Positions 53,810-62,047 of a stretch of DNA of 64,000 bases are shown here, one piece after another (the stretch's first letter is position 1; the number at the start of each line of letters is the position of its first letter). The stretch is from NCBI RefSeq assembly GCF_002343915.1, contig NZ_NETK01000001.1, positions 7,392,001 to 7,456,000 of the forward strand, written 5' to 3'. The position numbers were made by a program, and so were the translations under genes. The notes beneath the pieces were generated by a model that saw nothing but the letters and a program-made list of their open reading frames with translations, was not told where the DNA came from and did not search any database. The DNA comes from Nannocystis exedens. GTDB lineage: Bacteria > Myxococcota_A > Polyangia > Nannocystales > Nannocystaceae.

Positions 53810-55438
53810 TCACAGGCGGGCGACGCCGAAGGTGTTGGGGCGGACGCGGCGGGCCTCGCCCTCGCGGCAGACGGCCAGCGCCAGCGCGAGCACGCGGCGG
53901 GTGTCGCGGGGGTCGATGAGGCCGTCGTCCCACAGCCTGGCGGTGGCGTAGAGGGCGGTCGACTCGGCGTCGAGGCGGTCCTTGATCGACTTGCCCATCT
54001 GCGCCATCGCGTCGGCGTCGGGCTCGACGCCCATGCGCGCGAACTTGGCGGTGGTGATGATCTCCATGACCTTGGCCGCCTGCTCGCCGCCCATCACGGC
54101 GATCCGGCTGCCCGGCCAGGCGAACACGAACCGCGGGTCGTAGGAGCGGCCGCACATGCCGTAGTTGCCGGCGCCGAAGCTGCCGCCGAGGATGACGGTG
54201 AGCTTCGGGACGTCGGCGTTGGCGACCGCCTGGATCATCTTCGAGCCGTGCTTGACCATGCCGGCCCGCTCGGCGGCGGTGCCGACCATGTAGCCGGTGG
54301 TGTTCTGCAGGAAGATCAGCGGCGTGCCGCTCTGGCAGCACAGCTGGATGAACTGCCCGGCCTTGCAGGCGCCGTCGGGGTTGATGGGGCCGTTGTTGCC
54401 GAGGATGCCGACGGCGTGGCCCTCGATCTGGGCGTGGCCGCACACCGTCGCCGCGCCGTACAGCGCCTTGAACTCGAAGAAGTCGCTGTCGTCGACCAGG
54501 CGCGCGATCACCTCGCGGACGTCGTAGGGCTTCTTGAAGTCGACCGGGACGATGCCGAGCAGGTCCTCGACGTCGTAGCGCGGCGGACGGTGCGGCCTGG
54601 TCGAAAGGTCATGTGCGAACCGGGACAGCGGCGCGCGCTGCAGGTTGGCCAGCAGCTCGCGCGCGAGGTGGATCGCGTGGGCGTCGTTCTCGGCGATGTA
54701 CTCGGCGGTGCCGGTGACGGTGGCGTGCAGCTCGGCGCCGCCGAGCTCCTCGTCGGTGGCGACCTCGCCGAGCGCGGCCTCCACCAGCGGCGGGCCGGCG
54801 AGGAACACCTTGGCCTGGCCGCGCACCGCGATCACGTAGTCCGACAAACCCGGCAGGTAGGCGCCGCCGGCCGTGCTGCTGCCGTGGACGATCGTGATCT
54901 GCGGGACCCCGGCCGCCGACAGCCGCGCCATGTTGGCGAACACCCGCCCGCCGTCGACGAAGATCTCGGCCTGGTAGAGGAGGTTGGCGCCCGCGCTCTC
55001 GACGCAGGAGATGATCGGCAGCTTGTGCTCGAGCGCGATCTCCTGGGCCCGCAGGCTCTTGCGCAGGCCCATGGGGGAGATCGCGCCGCCCTTGATCGCG
55101 CTGTCGCTGGCGCTGACGATGCACCGCACGCCGGACACGACGCCGATGCCGACGATGCAGCCGCCGCCGCTGGCGTCGCCCTTGCCGTCGTCGTCGTGCA
55201 TGTTGAAGCCGGCCAGGGTCGACAGCTCGAGGAACGGCGCGCCGCGGTCGAGCAGCCGCGCCACGCGGTCGCGCGGCAACAGCTGGCCGCGCTTGGCGAA
55301 CTTCTCGGCCTGCTTGCCCGAGTTGTCGCGCACGCGCTTCTCGGCGGCGCGGAAGTCGTCGATGAGCTTCAGCTGGGCGGCGCGGTTGCTCTGGAACTGG
55401 TCGCCCTGGAGGTCGATGCGGGACGTGAGCACGGGCAT
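53810..55438 (-). CDS. atuC: carboxyltransferase beta subunit (geranyl-/methylcrotonyl-CoA carboxylase)
   Basis: 542 aa. Two crotonase-like halves carry the conserved G-S-S-T-A-G-G-A-Y-L-P-G-L-S-D and V-F-L-A-G-P-P-L-V blocks. Q-N-T-T-G-Y-M-V-G and G-G-S-F-G-A-G-N-Y-G-M-C-G-R are in the second half. The G-S-S-T (rather than G-S-C-T) and T-G-Y-M-V-G-T-A-A-E-R-A-G wording, plus synteny, lean towards geranyl-CoA carboxylase. It lies 13 bp after the SDR gene. Confidence 0.87.
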   Translation of the reverse strand: MPVLTSRIDLQGDQFQSNRAAQLKLIDDFRAAEKRVRDNSGKQAEKFAKRGQLLPRDRVARLLDRGAPFLELSTLAGFNMHDDDGKGDASGGGCIVGIGVVSGVRCIVSASDSAIKGGAISPMGLRKSLRAQEIALEHKLPIISCVESAGANLLYQAEIFVDGGRVFANMARLSAAGVPQITIVHGSSTAGGAYLPGLSDYVIAVRGQAKVFLAGPPLVEAALGEVATDEELGGAELHATVTGTAEYIAENDAHAIHLARELLANLQRAPLSRFAHDLSTRPHRPPRYDVEDLLGIVPVDFKKPYDVREVIARLVDDSDFFEFKALYGAATVCGHAQIEGHAVGILGNNGPINPDGACKAGQFIQLCCQSGTPLIFLQNTTGYMVGTAAERAGMVKHGSKMIQAVANADVPKLTVILGGSFGAGNYGMCGRSYDPRFVFAWPGSRIAVMGGEQAAKVMEIITTAKFARMGVEPDADAMAQMGKSIKDRLDAESTALYATARLWDDGLIDPRDTRRVLALALAVCREGEARRVRPNTFGVARL

Positions 55439-55451
55439 GACTGGCTGGCCT

Positions 55452-56318
55452 TTAGCGCAGGTTGTCGGGGAGCTCGGCGCGGTGGAAGCCCTCGTACGGC
55501 CTGGAGCGGTCGTGCTCGCTCGCGGGCCACACGGCGCTGGAGTTCGGGGCGGCGCCGTCGACCCGCAGCGTCGCGCCGCTGATGAACGCGGCGGCCTCGC
55601 TGAGCAGGAAGACGATCGCGGCGCTGACCTCGGCCTCGGTGCCGAGGCGGTGGAGCGGGACGGCGGCCTTGAGCCGCGGGAGCAGGCCCTTCAGCATCTC
55701 GGGGTCGTAGTTGTCCATGCCGGACGAGGCGATCCACCCCGGCGCGACGGCGTTGACGCGCACGCCCGAGGGCGCCCACTCGACCGCGGCGGTCTGCGTG
55801 AAGTTGACCATGCCGGCGCGCGCGGCCCCGGAGTGGCCCATGCCCGGCATGCTGCGCCACATGTCGGCGACGATGTTGACGATCGACCCACCGTGCTCGG
55901 CCATCGATTGCGCGTAGACCTCGCGCGCGAACAGGAACCCGCCGACGAGGTTGGTGCGCACGACGGTCTCGAAGCCCTTTTGCGAGATCGCGGCCAGCGG
56001 GGCGGGGAACTGCCCGCCGGCGTTGTTGACGAGCCCGTCGACCCGCCCGCGCGCGGCGACGATCGCGGCGACCGTCGCCTTGACCTGCGCCTCCTCGCGG
56101 ATGTCGCACACGTGCAGCGAGCAGGCGCCGCCGTCGGCGACGATCTCGGCGGCGGTGGCCTCGAGCTTGGCGAGCTTGCGGCCGACCAGCACCGGGTGGG
56201 CGCCGAGCGCGGCCAATTCGTGCGCGGTGCAGCGACCGATCCCGCTGCCGCCGCCGGTGACGACGATCGTTTGCCCGGCGAACAGCCCCGGACGAAAGAC
56301 GGAACGGTACCCGCTCAT
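55452..56318 (-). CDS. atuB: short-chain dehydrogenase/reductase without canonical Tyr-x3-Lys
   Basis: 288 aa SDR. The NAD(P) site T-G-G-G-S-G-I-G-R and N-N-A-G-G are intact. Where the catalytic Y-x3-K is expected the sequence is G-H-S-G-A-A-R-A-G-M-V-N-F, so both Tyr and Lys are missing. The H-S/A-G-A-A-K/R wording is known in 2,4-dienoyl-CoA/peroxisomal enoyl-CoA reductase-like SDRs. It is first in the atu-like operon, in the place of atuB, but a dienoyl-CoA-reductase-like role is equally possible. Confidence 0.8.
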   Translation of the reverse strand: MSGYRSVFRPGLFAGQTIVVTGGGSGIGRCTAHELAALGAHPVLVGRKLAKLEATAAEIVADGGACSLHVCDIREEAQVKATVAAIVAARGRVDGLVNNAGGQFPAPLAAISQKGFETVVRTNLVGGFLFAREVYAQSMAEHGGSIVNIVADMWRSMPGMGHSGAARAGMVNFTQTAAVEWAPSGVRVNAVAPGWIASSGMDNYDPEMLKGLLPRLKAAVPLHRLGTEAEVSAAIVFLLSEAAAFISGATLRVDGAAPNSSAVWPASEHDRSRPYEGFHRAELPDNLR

Positions 56319-56410
56319 GGCGCCGCATCGTACACAGCCGCGGGACCAGGGGAAGCGGGAAATCGCCGCCGAGCGCGGGGAGGGTCCCGGGAACGACGTA
56401 TGCGCTGACG

Positions 56411-56452
56411 TGGGGGTGGCGCGGATCGAACCCGCGTCGGCGAGTAGATTTT
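56411..56452 (-). other. tmRNA/tRNA 3'-end-like fragment
   Basis: On the minus strand the sequence GACGCGGGTTCGATC, then CGCGCCACCCCCA, looks like the T-arm and 3' acceptor strand of tmRNA (or a tRNA). One T-stem pair is G-G and no CCA follows. The matching 5' half (GGGGGTG, as CACCCCC on the plus strand) is not found within tRNA or tmRNA distance; the SCP2 gene occupies that space. Probably a degenerate fragment such as an old integration site. Confidence 0.35.
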
Positions 56453-56516
56453 CGCGGCCGCGGACGGGGGCGCCGCGGGCGTCGAAGGCGCCGGGAGATT
56501 GTGGTAGGCAGGCGTC

Positions 56517-56825
56517 ATGAGCGACATCAGCCTGGAAAAGTTCACCGAAGAGATCCGCGCGAAGGTCGGCGCCGACTCGGGCCTCAAGGCGACGATCAAG
56601 TTCGTGTTCTCCGACTCGCAGGTGCTCTACATCGACGGCGAGAGCACGCCCAACACGGTCGACAACACCGACCGCCCGGCCAAGTGCACGGTCAAGGTCT
56701 CGCTCGAAGACTTCGCCAAGCTGGCGACGAAGAAGCTCGACCCGACGACCGCGTTCATGACCGGCAAGATCAAGATCGAAGGCGACATGGGCGTGGCCAT
56801 GCGCCTCGGCAAGCTGTTCAACTAG
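56517..56825 (+). CDS. SCP2 sterol/lipid-carrier domain protein
   Basis: 102 aa, a stand-alone SCP2 domain. G-E-S-T-P-N-T-V-D-N-T-D-R-P-A-K-C-T-V-K and F-M-T-G-K-I-K-I-E-G-D-M-G-V-A-M follow the family pattern. SCP2 domains bind acyl-CoAs, sterols or other lipids in a hydrophobic tunnel. It is transcribed divergently from the atu-like operon, which makes a supporting role in acyl-CoA handling plausible. Confidence 0.9.
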   Translation: MSDISLEKFTEEIRAKVGADSGLKATIKFVFSDSQVLYIDGESTPNTVDNTDRPAKCTVKVSLEDFAKLATKKLDPTTAFMTGKIKIEGDMGVAMRLGKLFN

Positions 56826-56849
56826 CGCTCGGTCGGGGCCGGGGCGGGC

Positions 56850-57120
56850 TCAGGTGCAGCGCCCCAGCGCCGCCCGATCCGCGGCCGCGCGCCCGGGGCC
56901 GGTCGCCGGGGCTTCGAGCGCCTGCTCGCGGCCCAGCGGGGCGACGTCGTCGCGCGTCGCGTGACCGGCAGGGCCTGCGCGAGCGCGTCGAGCCGGACGT
57001 CCCGCAGGCTCTCGCGCATGCCGGCGTCCGCGGCCAGCAACGCGCCGACCAGCGCCGGCACCGGGTCGCGCTCGCGCGGCCGATCGCCGAGGTCGACCCG
57101 CCGCCCGTCCTGCTCCGGTC
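56850..57120 (-). pseudogene. possible frameshifted coding remnant
   Basis: One minus-strand frame gives a protein-like stretch (V-D-L-G-D-R-P-R-E-R-D-P-V-P-A-L-V-G-A-L then G-M-R-E-S-L-R-D-V-R-L-D-A-L-A-Q-A-L-P). A neighbouring frame continues with D-D-V-A-P-L-G-R-E-Q-A-L-E-A-P to a TGA at 56850. They join through a shift near 56965. No family recognised. The rest of 56826-57383 shows only one motif copy (CACCTGTCCCATGGGCAAG, 57199-57217) and the ribosome-binding site of yifB. Confidence 0.3.
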
Positions 57121-57383
57121 AGGGCGATGAATGTCGGCCAATGCTGCGAGCGCATCGGTACACGATGAACGGAGGCGGTGAACGCGAGACGGCCGGCGTC
57201 ACCTGTCCCATGGGCAAGTCGAGGGGCTGCGACCTCGACGGAGCGCGGCCGCAGCCTCCGGGCGAGGCACGTCCGGCCGGCGGGACGGCGGCCAGCGGGC
57301 GGGACGGCGACGGCGCGGCGGCGCGGGTAAGTGCTTGATTCGTCTCGGCGGCGACGAGCACGGCGAATGTAAGGAGTGCGAGC

Positions 57384-58922
57384 GTGCTGACTCGCTCCTA
57401 CTCCGCCAGCGTCCTCGGCGTCGAAGGTTTTGTCGTCACCGTCGAGGCCGACGTCGGCCTCGGCCTGCCGGGTCTCACGCTGGTGGGGCGGGCGAGCGGG
57501 GCGCTGATGGAGGCGCGCGAGCGGGTCAGGAGCGCGCTCGGGCACTGCGGGCACAAGCTCCACCCGCGCAAGCAGGTCGTCAACCTGGCGCCGGCGGATG
57601 AACGAAAGGACAGCCCGGGGATCGACCTCGCGGTCGCCTGCGCGCTGCTGGCGAGCCACGAGGTCGTCCCGGCCGAGCGCCTGCAGGGCCTGATGCTGTG
57701 GGGCGAGCTGTCGCTCGACGGCTCGCTGCGCCCGGCCGCCGGCACGCTGGTGATCGCCGACTGCGCCCGGCGGATGGGCTTCACCACCCTGGCTGTCCCC
57801 GCGGCCAGCGCCGACGAGGCCGCGGTGCTCGGCGGGCTGGCGGTGCTGCCGGTCCGCGACCTGCCGCAGCTCGTCGCGCACCTCCGCGGCGATCGCGAGA
57901 TCGGCGTCCACGCGGCCAACGATCCGCCCCCCAGGCCGCCGCGCGAGCTCCACGATCTCGAGGACGTGCGCGGGCTGGTGCTGGCCCGCCGCGCGATTGA
58001 GGTGATGGCCGCCGGCGGCCACAACGTGCTGCTCCACGGGCCGCCGGGCGTCGGCAAGACCATGCTCGCGCGCCGCGCCATCGGCCTCTATCCGCCGCTC
58101 GACGACGAGGCCGCGCTGGAGGTGACGAAGATCCTCGGGGTCGCCGGCCTGCGCGCGGTCGACGGGCTGGTCCGCGAGGTGCCGCTGCGAGCCCCGCACC
58201 ACACCGTCAGCGTCGCCGGCCTGCTCGGCGGCGGGCCGTTCCTCCGCCCCGGCGAGGTCAGCCTGGCGCACCGCGGGGTGCTGTTCCTCGACGAGCTGCC
58301 CGAGTTCTCGCGCGGCTGCCTCGAGGCGCTGCGCGAACCACTCGAAGAGGGGGTGGTCCGGATCGTGCGGGCCCGCGGGAGCGTCACGTTCCCGGCCCGG
58401 TTCCAGCTGCTGGCGGCGATGAACCCGTGCCCGTGCGGCTTCCTCGGCCACCCCGACCGCACCTGCGTCGACAACCCGGCGGCGGTGCTGCGCTACCAGC
58501 AGCGCGTGTCGGGGCCGCTGCTCGATCGGGTCGACGTCGCCGTCGCGGTCACGCCGGCGCGGCCCGAGGAGCTGCGCTCGGCCGACCCGCCGGAGTCCAG
58601 CGCGGTGGTGCGGGCGCGCGTGACGAGGGCCCGCGCCCGCCAGCTCGCGCGCCTCGGCGGGACGCCGTGGCGGACCAACGCCGAGGTGCCGGCGGCGGCC
58701 GGGTCGATCGAACGCCTGTGCGCGCTGACGCCGGCGGCGGAGCGGCTCCTCGCCGCGACCGCCGAGCACCGCGGCTGGAGCCCGCGGGCCCAGCACCGCC
58801 TGCGCCGGGTCGCCCGCACCATCGCCGACCTCGCCGACGACGACCGCTGCCCGCGCGCCCCGGCGACCGAGATCGACGTCGCCCAGGCGCTCCACCTGCG
58901 CGCGCTGCCGGAGGTCGAATGA
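57384..58922 (+). CDS. yifB: YifB/ComM-family Mg-chelatase-like AAA+ ATPase
   Basis: 512 aa. An N-terminal Lon-like ChlI domain (about 1-170), Walker A G-P-P-G-V-G-K-T (219-226), Walker B G-V-L-F-L-D-E-L-P-E and the family motif N-P-C-P-C-G are all present. ComM homologues drive branch migration during natural transformation; other YifB roles are unclear. GTG start with AAGGAG 7 nt upstream. The stop runs into motif copies and a 15-bp hairpin. Confidence 0.93.
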   Translation: MLTRSYSASVLGVEGFVVTVEADVGLGLPGLTLVGRASGALMEARERVRSALGHCGHKLHPRKQVVNLAPADERKDSPGIDLAVACALLASHEVVPAERLQGLMLWGELSLDGSLRPAAGTLVIADCARRMGFTTLAVPAASADEAAVLGGLAVLPVRDLPQLVAHLRGDREIGVHAANDPPPRPPRELHDLEDVRGLVLARRAIEVMAAGGHNVLLHGPPGVGKTMLARRAIGLYPPLDDEAALEVTKILGVAGLRAVDGLVREVPLRAPHHTVSVAGLLGGGPFLRPGEVSLAHRGVLFLDELPEFSRGCLEALREPLEEGVVRIVRARGSVTFPARFQLLAAMNPCPCGFLGHPDRTCVDNPAAVLRYQQRVSGPLLDRVDVAVAVTPARPEELRSADPPESSAVVRARVTRARARQLARLGGTPWRTNAEVPAAAGSIERLCALTPAAERLLAATAEHRGWSPRAQHRLRRVARTIADLADDDRCPRAPATEIDVAQALHLRALPEVE

Positions 58923-58942
58923 GCTGTTCGCAGGGACATGTG

Positions 58943-58976
58943 CTTCGGGCCATGTCGAAACCGACATGGCCCGAAG
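58943..58976. terminator. 15-bp perfect hairpin between convergent genes
   Basis: CTTCGGGCCATGTCG (58943-58957) pairs perfectly with CGACATGGCCCGAAG (58962-58976) around an AAAC loop, between yifB and the CarD-like gene. It is built from 14-bp-phased motif units (58931, 58945, 58959, 58973), showing how facing copies make a stem. No T-tract on either strand. Confidence 0.65.
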
Positions 58977-58993
58977 AGCAGCTCACCAGGAGC

Positions 58994-59506
58994 TCAGGCG
59001 CCGCCCATGGCGAGGACCTTGCGGCCCTCCTCGAACAGGATGGCGCACTTCTTGGCCTCGATCACCTCGAGCACCACGCCCTTGCCGAACTTCGGGTGCG
59101 AGACCGGGTCGCCGGCGGCGAAGGTCTCGCGCATCGAGTAGGGCCTGATCGGCGTGCCGCCCTGATGCGCCAGGTCCTCCATGCGCCGCAACCACTCGCG
59201 CGCGCCGGCGCCGGCCGGGGCGCTGAGCGCCGCGGCCTTGGCGGCCGCGGGCTTGGCCGCCTTCGGCGGCTTGGGCGGCGGCGGGTTGCGAGCGGCGGCG
59301 CTGCGATTCACGACCGCCGGCTGGCTCGGCGCTTCGGTCCGCGAGGGCAGCTTGGGCGCGTGGTACATGTGCTGTCCGCCGCAGCTCTTGCACTCGACCC
59401 GCTTCGGCCCCTCGTTGCCCGGCTTGAGCGCGACGACGACGTGAATCGTGTCGAGGCGGCACTTGGTGCAATAAGCGTCGATGTCTCCGCCGACTTTGAA
59501 AACCAT
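58994..59506 (-). CDS. zinc-ribbon protein with C-terminal CarD/Tudor-like domain
   Basis: 170 aa from the ATG at 59506. An N-terminal zinc ribbon (C-T-K-C at about 13-16; C-K-S-C-G-G later) is joined by a Pro/Ala/Lys linker (about 60-105) to a small domain, G-D-P-V-S-H-P-K-F-G-K-G-V-V, the H-x2-F-G-x-G-x-V signature. That signature is seen in CarD RNA-polymerase-interacting and UvrD/PcrA C-terminal domains. A transcription- or repair-linked RNA polymerase partner is inferred. Confidence 0.82.
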   Translation of the reverse strand: MVFKVGGDIDAYCTKCRLDTIHVVVALKPGNEGPKRVECKSCGGQHMYHAPKLPSRTEAPSQPAVVNRSAAARNPPPPKPPKAAKPAAAKAAALSAPAGAGAREWLRRMEDLAHQGGTPIRPYSMRETFAAGDPVSHPKFGKGVVLEVIEAKKCAILFEEGRKVLAMGGA

Positions 59507-59744
59507 GGATTGATCGAGCAGCAGAGTAATGCAGGCTCGCGCCGACGGCCACGGGCTCGGCGTGAGCTGAGGAGCGCTCGGCGAGGACACGTGTCCGCAG
59601 CCAGGTGGCGCCCGCTCCGCGAGGCACGGTCGACGCCGCTCCTGCCGACGAAGCGCGACGGAACGCCGGTGCGGTATCGGCGCGAGCCGCGGCCTTGGGA
59701 AGCGGGCCCGTGCGTGCGATCTTCAAGGGCCGAGGAGGACGCTC

Positions 59745-61013
59745 GTGGACACCGCGCTCGAACAATTCGCAGACCTCGACGGCCGCCTGGTCGACGCCGC
59801 CAAGGACATCAAGGTGCTGAGCCAGCTCGCCTGGCCGCCGCAGGTCGGCGCCGAGTTCCTGGCCCGCTGGCACGCCGGCGACCCGCGCCTGCCCGCGGTC
59901 GAGCCGCCGCGCGTGCGCTTCGACTCCAACATCCGCGCGCTGGCGTCGATCATGCGCGAGTGCGACCGAGACCACCCCGTCGGCCGCTACCTCTACCGCA
60001 CCGCCCGCAGCTACAAGCTCGCCGCGGCGATGATCGAGCAGGCCGGCACGCCCGAGTTCACCGCCCGCTCGATCGAGCTCTACGGCGGCCCGCGCGACCC
60101 GGTCGGCCCGGGGCAGGTCAGCAACCTCTCGGCCGCCGAACAATTCCTCGCGTTGACCGACGACTTCCGCGCCGAGGGCTACATCCCCGAGCAGGACTTC
60201 TTCGTCACGCCCGAGCAGGCGGCCGACGCGCTGCGCGAGCGCATCACCCCGGTGTTCGGCGACCTGCCGATCGCGGTCGTCATCGACCCGGACATGGCGG
60301 CCAAGGCGGCGGCCGGGCCGACCCGCGTGCGCCTGCGCGGCGCGACCTGCTTCAGCCCCTACGACGTGACCCAGCTCGTCGAGCACGAGGTGTTCGTCCA
60401 CTCGCTCACCGCCCTCAACGGGCGCGAGCAGCCGCACGTGCGCTCACTCGGCCTCGGGGCGCCGCGCACCACCGCCACCCAGGAGGGCCTGGCGACCTTC
60501 GCCGAGATGATCACCAACGCGATCGACCTGGCCCGCCTCCGCCGCCTGGCCCTGCGCGTCAAGGCCGTCGACCTCGCCCTGTCCGGCGCCGACTTCATCG
60601 ACCTGTTCCGCTTCTTCCACGACGCCGGCCAGGACCCGGGCGAGAGCTATCACTCGGCGGCGCGGGTGTTCCGCGGCGGCGACGTCGCCGGCAAGGTCGT
60701 GTTCACCAAGGACATCGTCTACCTGCGCGGCCTCCTCGGCGTCCACACGTTCTTCCTCAAGGCGATCCAGAGCGGCCGGCCCGAGCTGATGCACCACCTG
60801 TTCTCCGGCCGCATGGCGCTCGGCGACGCCATCGAGCTCGACCCGTTCTTCCGCACCGGCGCGCTGGCACCGCCGCGGTTCGAGCCGGCGTGGGTCAAGA
60901 GCCGCGCGACCCTGGCGGCCTTCCTCATCTACTCGGTGCTCAGCACCTCGCTCCGCCTCACCGGCGTCGAGCTCACCGACTTCGCCGCCGACGCCACCGA
61001 CATGGCGACCTGA
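59745..61013 (+). CDS. DUF1704 metallopeptidase-like ('QEGLA-motif') protein
   Basis: 422 aa. H-E-V-F-V-H (H214, E215, H219) is a zinc-peptidase-like H-E-x3-H motif, and T-Q-E-G-L-A (245-250) is the family's QEGLA motif. DUF1704 includes the eukaryotic tyrosine carboxypeptidase MATCAP, so the bacterial members are probably proteases of unknown substrate. GTG start at 59745 with GGAGG about 8 nt upstream. Confidence 0.88.
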   Translation: MDTALEQFADLDGRLVDAAKDIKVLSQLAWPPQVGAEFLARWHAGDPRLPAVEPPRVRFDSNIRALASIMRECDRDHPVGRYLYRTARSYKLAAAMIEQAGTPEFTARSIELYGGPRDPVGPGQVSNLSAAEQFLALTDDFRAEGYIPEQDFFVTPEQAADALRERITPVFGDLPIAVVIDPDMAAKAAAGPTRVRLRGATCFSPYDVTQLVEHEVFVHSLTALNGREQPHVRSLGLGAPRTTATQEGLATFAEMITNAIDLARLRRLALRVKAVDLALSGADFIDLFRFFHDAGQDPGESYHSAARVFRGGDVAGKVVFTKDIVYLRGLLGVHTFFLKAIQSGRPELMHHLFSGRMALGDAIELDPFFRTGALAPPRFEPAWVKSRATLAAFLIYSVLSTSLRLTGVELTDFAADATDMAT

Positions 61014-61025
61014 GGCCCGCCGCCC

Positions 61026-61142
61026 GGCACATGGCGATCGGGACATGCCCGATCGGTCAGTCGTCGGGGCGCGCCCGGGCGCGCCAGGGAGGGTGCTCAC
61101 GCGACATGGCGATCGGGACATGCCCGATCGGGCAGGCCTCAG
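61026..61142. repeat. two near-identical three-unit 14-bp arrays
   Basis: Units at 61026, 61040, 61054 and again at 61101, 61115, 61129. The block ACATGGCGATCGGGACATGC plus CCGATCGGKCAG is the same in both copies, 75 bp apart. The second array's last unit contains the TGA of the lipoprotein gene (61139-61141). It lies between convergent genes. Confidence 0.85.
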
Positions 61143-61957
61143 CCCGGCATCAGCGACGACTTGAAGCCGAGCGTGACCCGCAGCCGCTGCCCCGGGGTAT
61201 CGACCGTGTTGCCCATGGTCGTGTGCGTGTCGAGGTTGTTGTCGATCGCGTTGGGCTCGGAGCCCATGATGTAATTGTCGCCGAGCCCGACGAAGCTGGC
61301 GAGGTAGCTGCCGAACTCGTACTCGTTGTTGGCGAAGTTGAGCGAGATCTCGGCCAGGTTGAGCCCGCCGCCGGCCGGCAGCTTGGCCCCGAACGAGCCG
61401 GCGATCGTCAGGTAGCTGCCCAGCGGATCGAACACGCCGTCGACGTCCGAGTAATAGACGTCGTAAAACTCGACGCTGGTGCCCTCGATGTCGCGGTTTT
61501 GATTGCTCAGCGGGTCGGGCAGCAGGTTGTTGAGCTCCGGCCCGTCGACGAGGAAGGTGAACTCCATCACGCCGCTGGTCGACTCGTAGAAGGTGATCGA
61601 CATCAGGCCGGGGATGTCCTTCACCGGGATCGGCATCTCCGGCGGCAGGTCGAGCTTGGGGCCGACGGTGGTGGTCGAGGGGTCGACGGGCTCGGTGGTC
61701 GAGGTGTCGACCGCGGTGGTGCCGGTGCTCGCGGTGATGGTGCCGGGCTCGTCGGTCGTGCTGCCGGTGCTGGTGGTGGTGCCGGTGCTCGCGTCGCCGG
61801 TGCTCGTCGGGGTGACGTCGCCGCTGCTGCCCTGGGTCGTGGTCGGCGCGGTGGCGCTGGCTTGCGCGGTGGCGGCGGTGTCGGTGGCGTCGGGCCGACC
61901 TTCCGAGCCGCAGGCGGTGAGGACAGCGAGGACGAGGCCGAAGCGAGGCGAGTGCAT
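61139..61957 (-). CDS. lipoprotein with Thr-rich stalk
   Basis: 272 aa from the ATG at 61957. Lipobox A-V-L-T-A-C-G-S, then a Thr/Ser/Ala stalk (about 22-100), then a beta-rich domain of about 165 residues (I-T-F-Y-E-S-T-S-G-V-M-E-F-T-F; Y-Y-S-D-V-D-G-V-F-D). No family recognised. It shares the stalk architecture of the five other lipoproteins in the window. Confidence 0.8.
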   Translation of the reverse strand: MHSPRFGLVLAVLTACGSEGRPDATDTAATAQASATAPTTTQGSSGDVTPTSTGDASTGTTTSTGSTTDEPGTITASTGTTAVDTSTTEPVDPSTTTVGPKLDLPPEMPIPVKDIPGLMSITFYESTSGVMEFTFLVDGPELNNLLPDPLSNQNRDIEGTSVEFYDVYYSDVDGVFDPLGSYLTIAGSFGAKLPAGGGLNLAEISLNFANNEYEFGSYLASFVGLGDNYIMGSEPNAIDNNLDTHTTMGNTVDTPGQRLRVTLGFKSSLMPG

Positions 61958-62047
61958 GCCCCCGTGTTTCACGTGGCGGCCGCGCGTGTCAAACCCACCG
62001 GCGCAGGCGCGCAGGCCCGCGCGCATGGGCGCAGCCACGCGCGCGCT

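Noticed and set aside
56411..56760. Complete tmRNA gene on the minus strand
   Set aside because: No matching 5' GGGGGTG half or tag reading frame; the space is occupied by the SCP2 gene.
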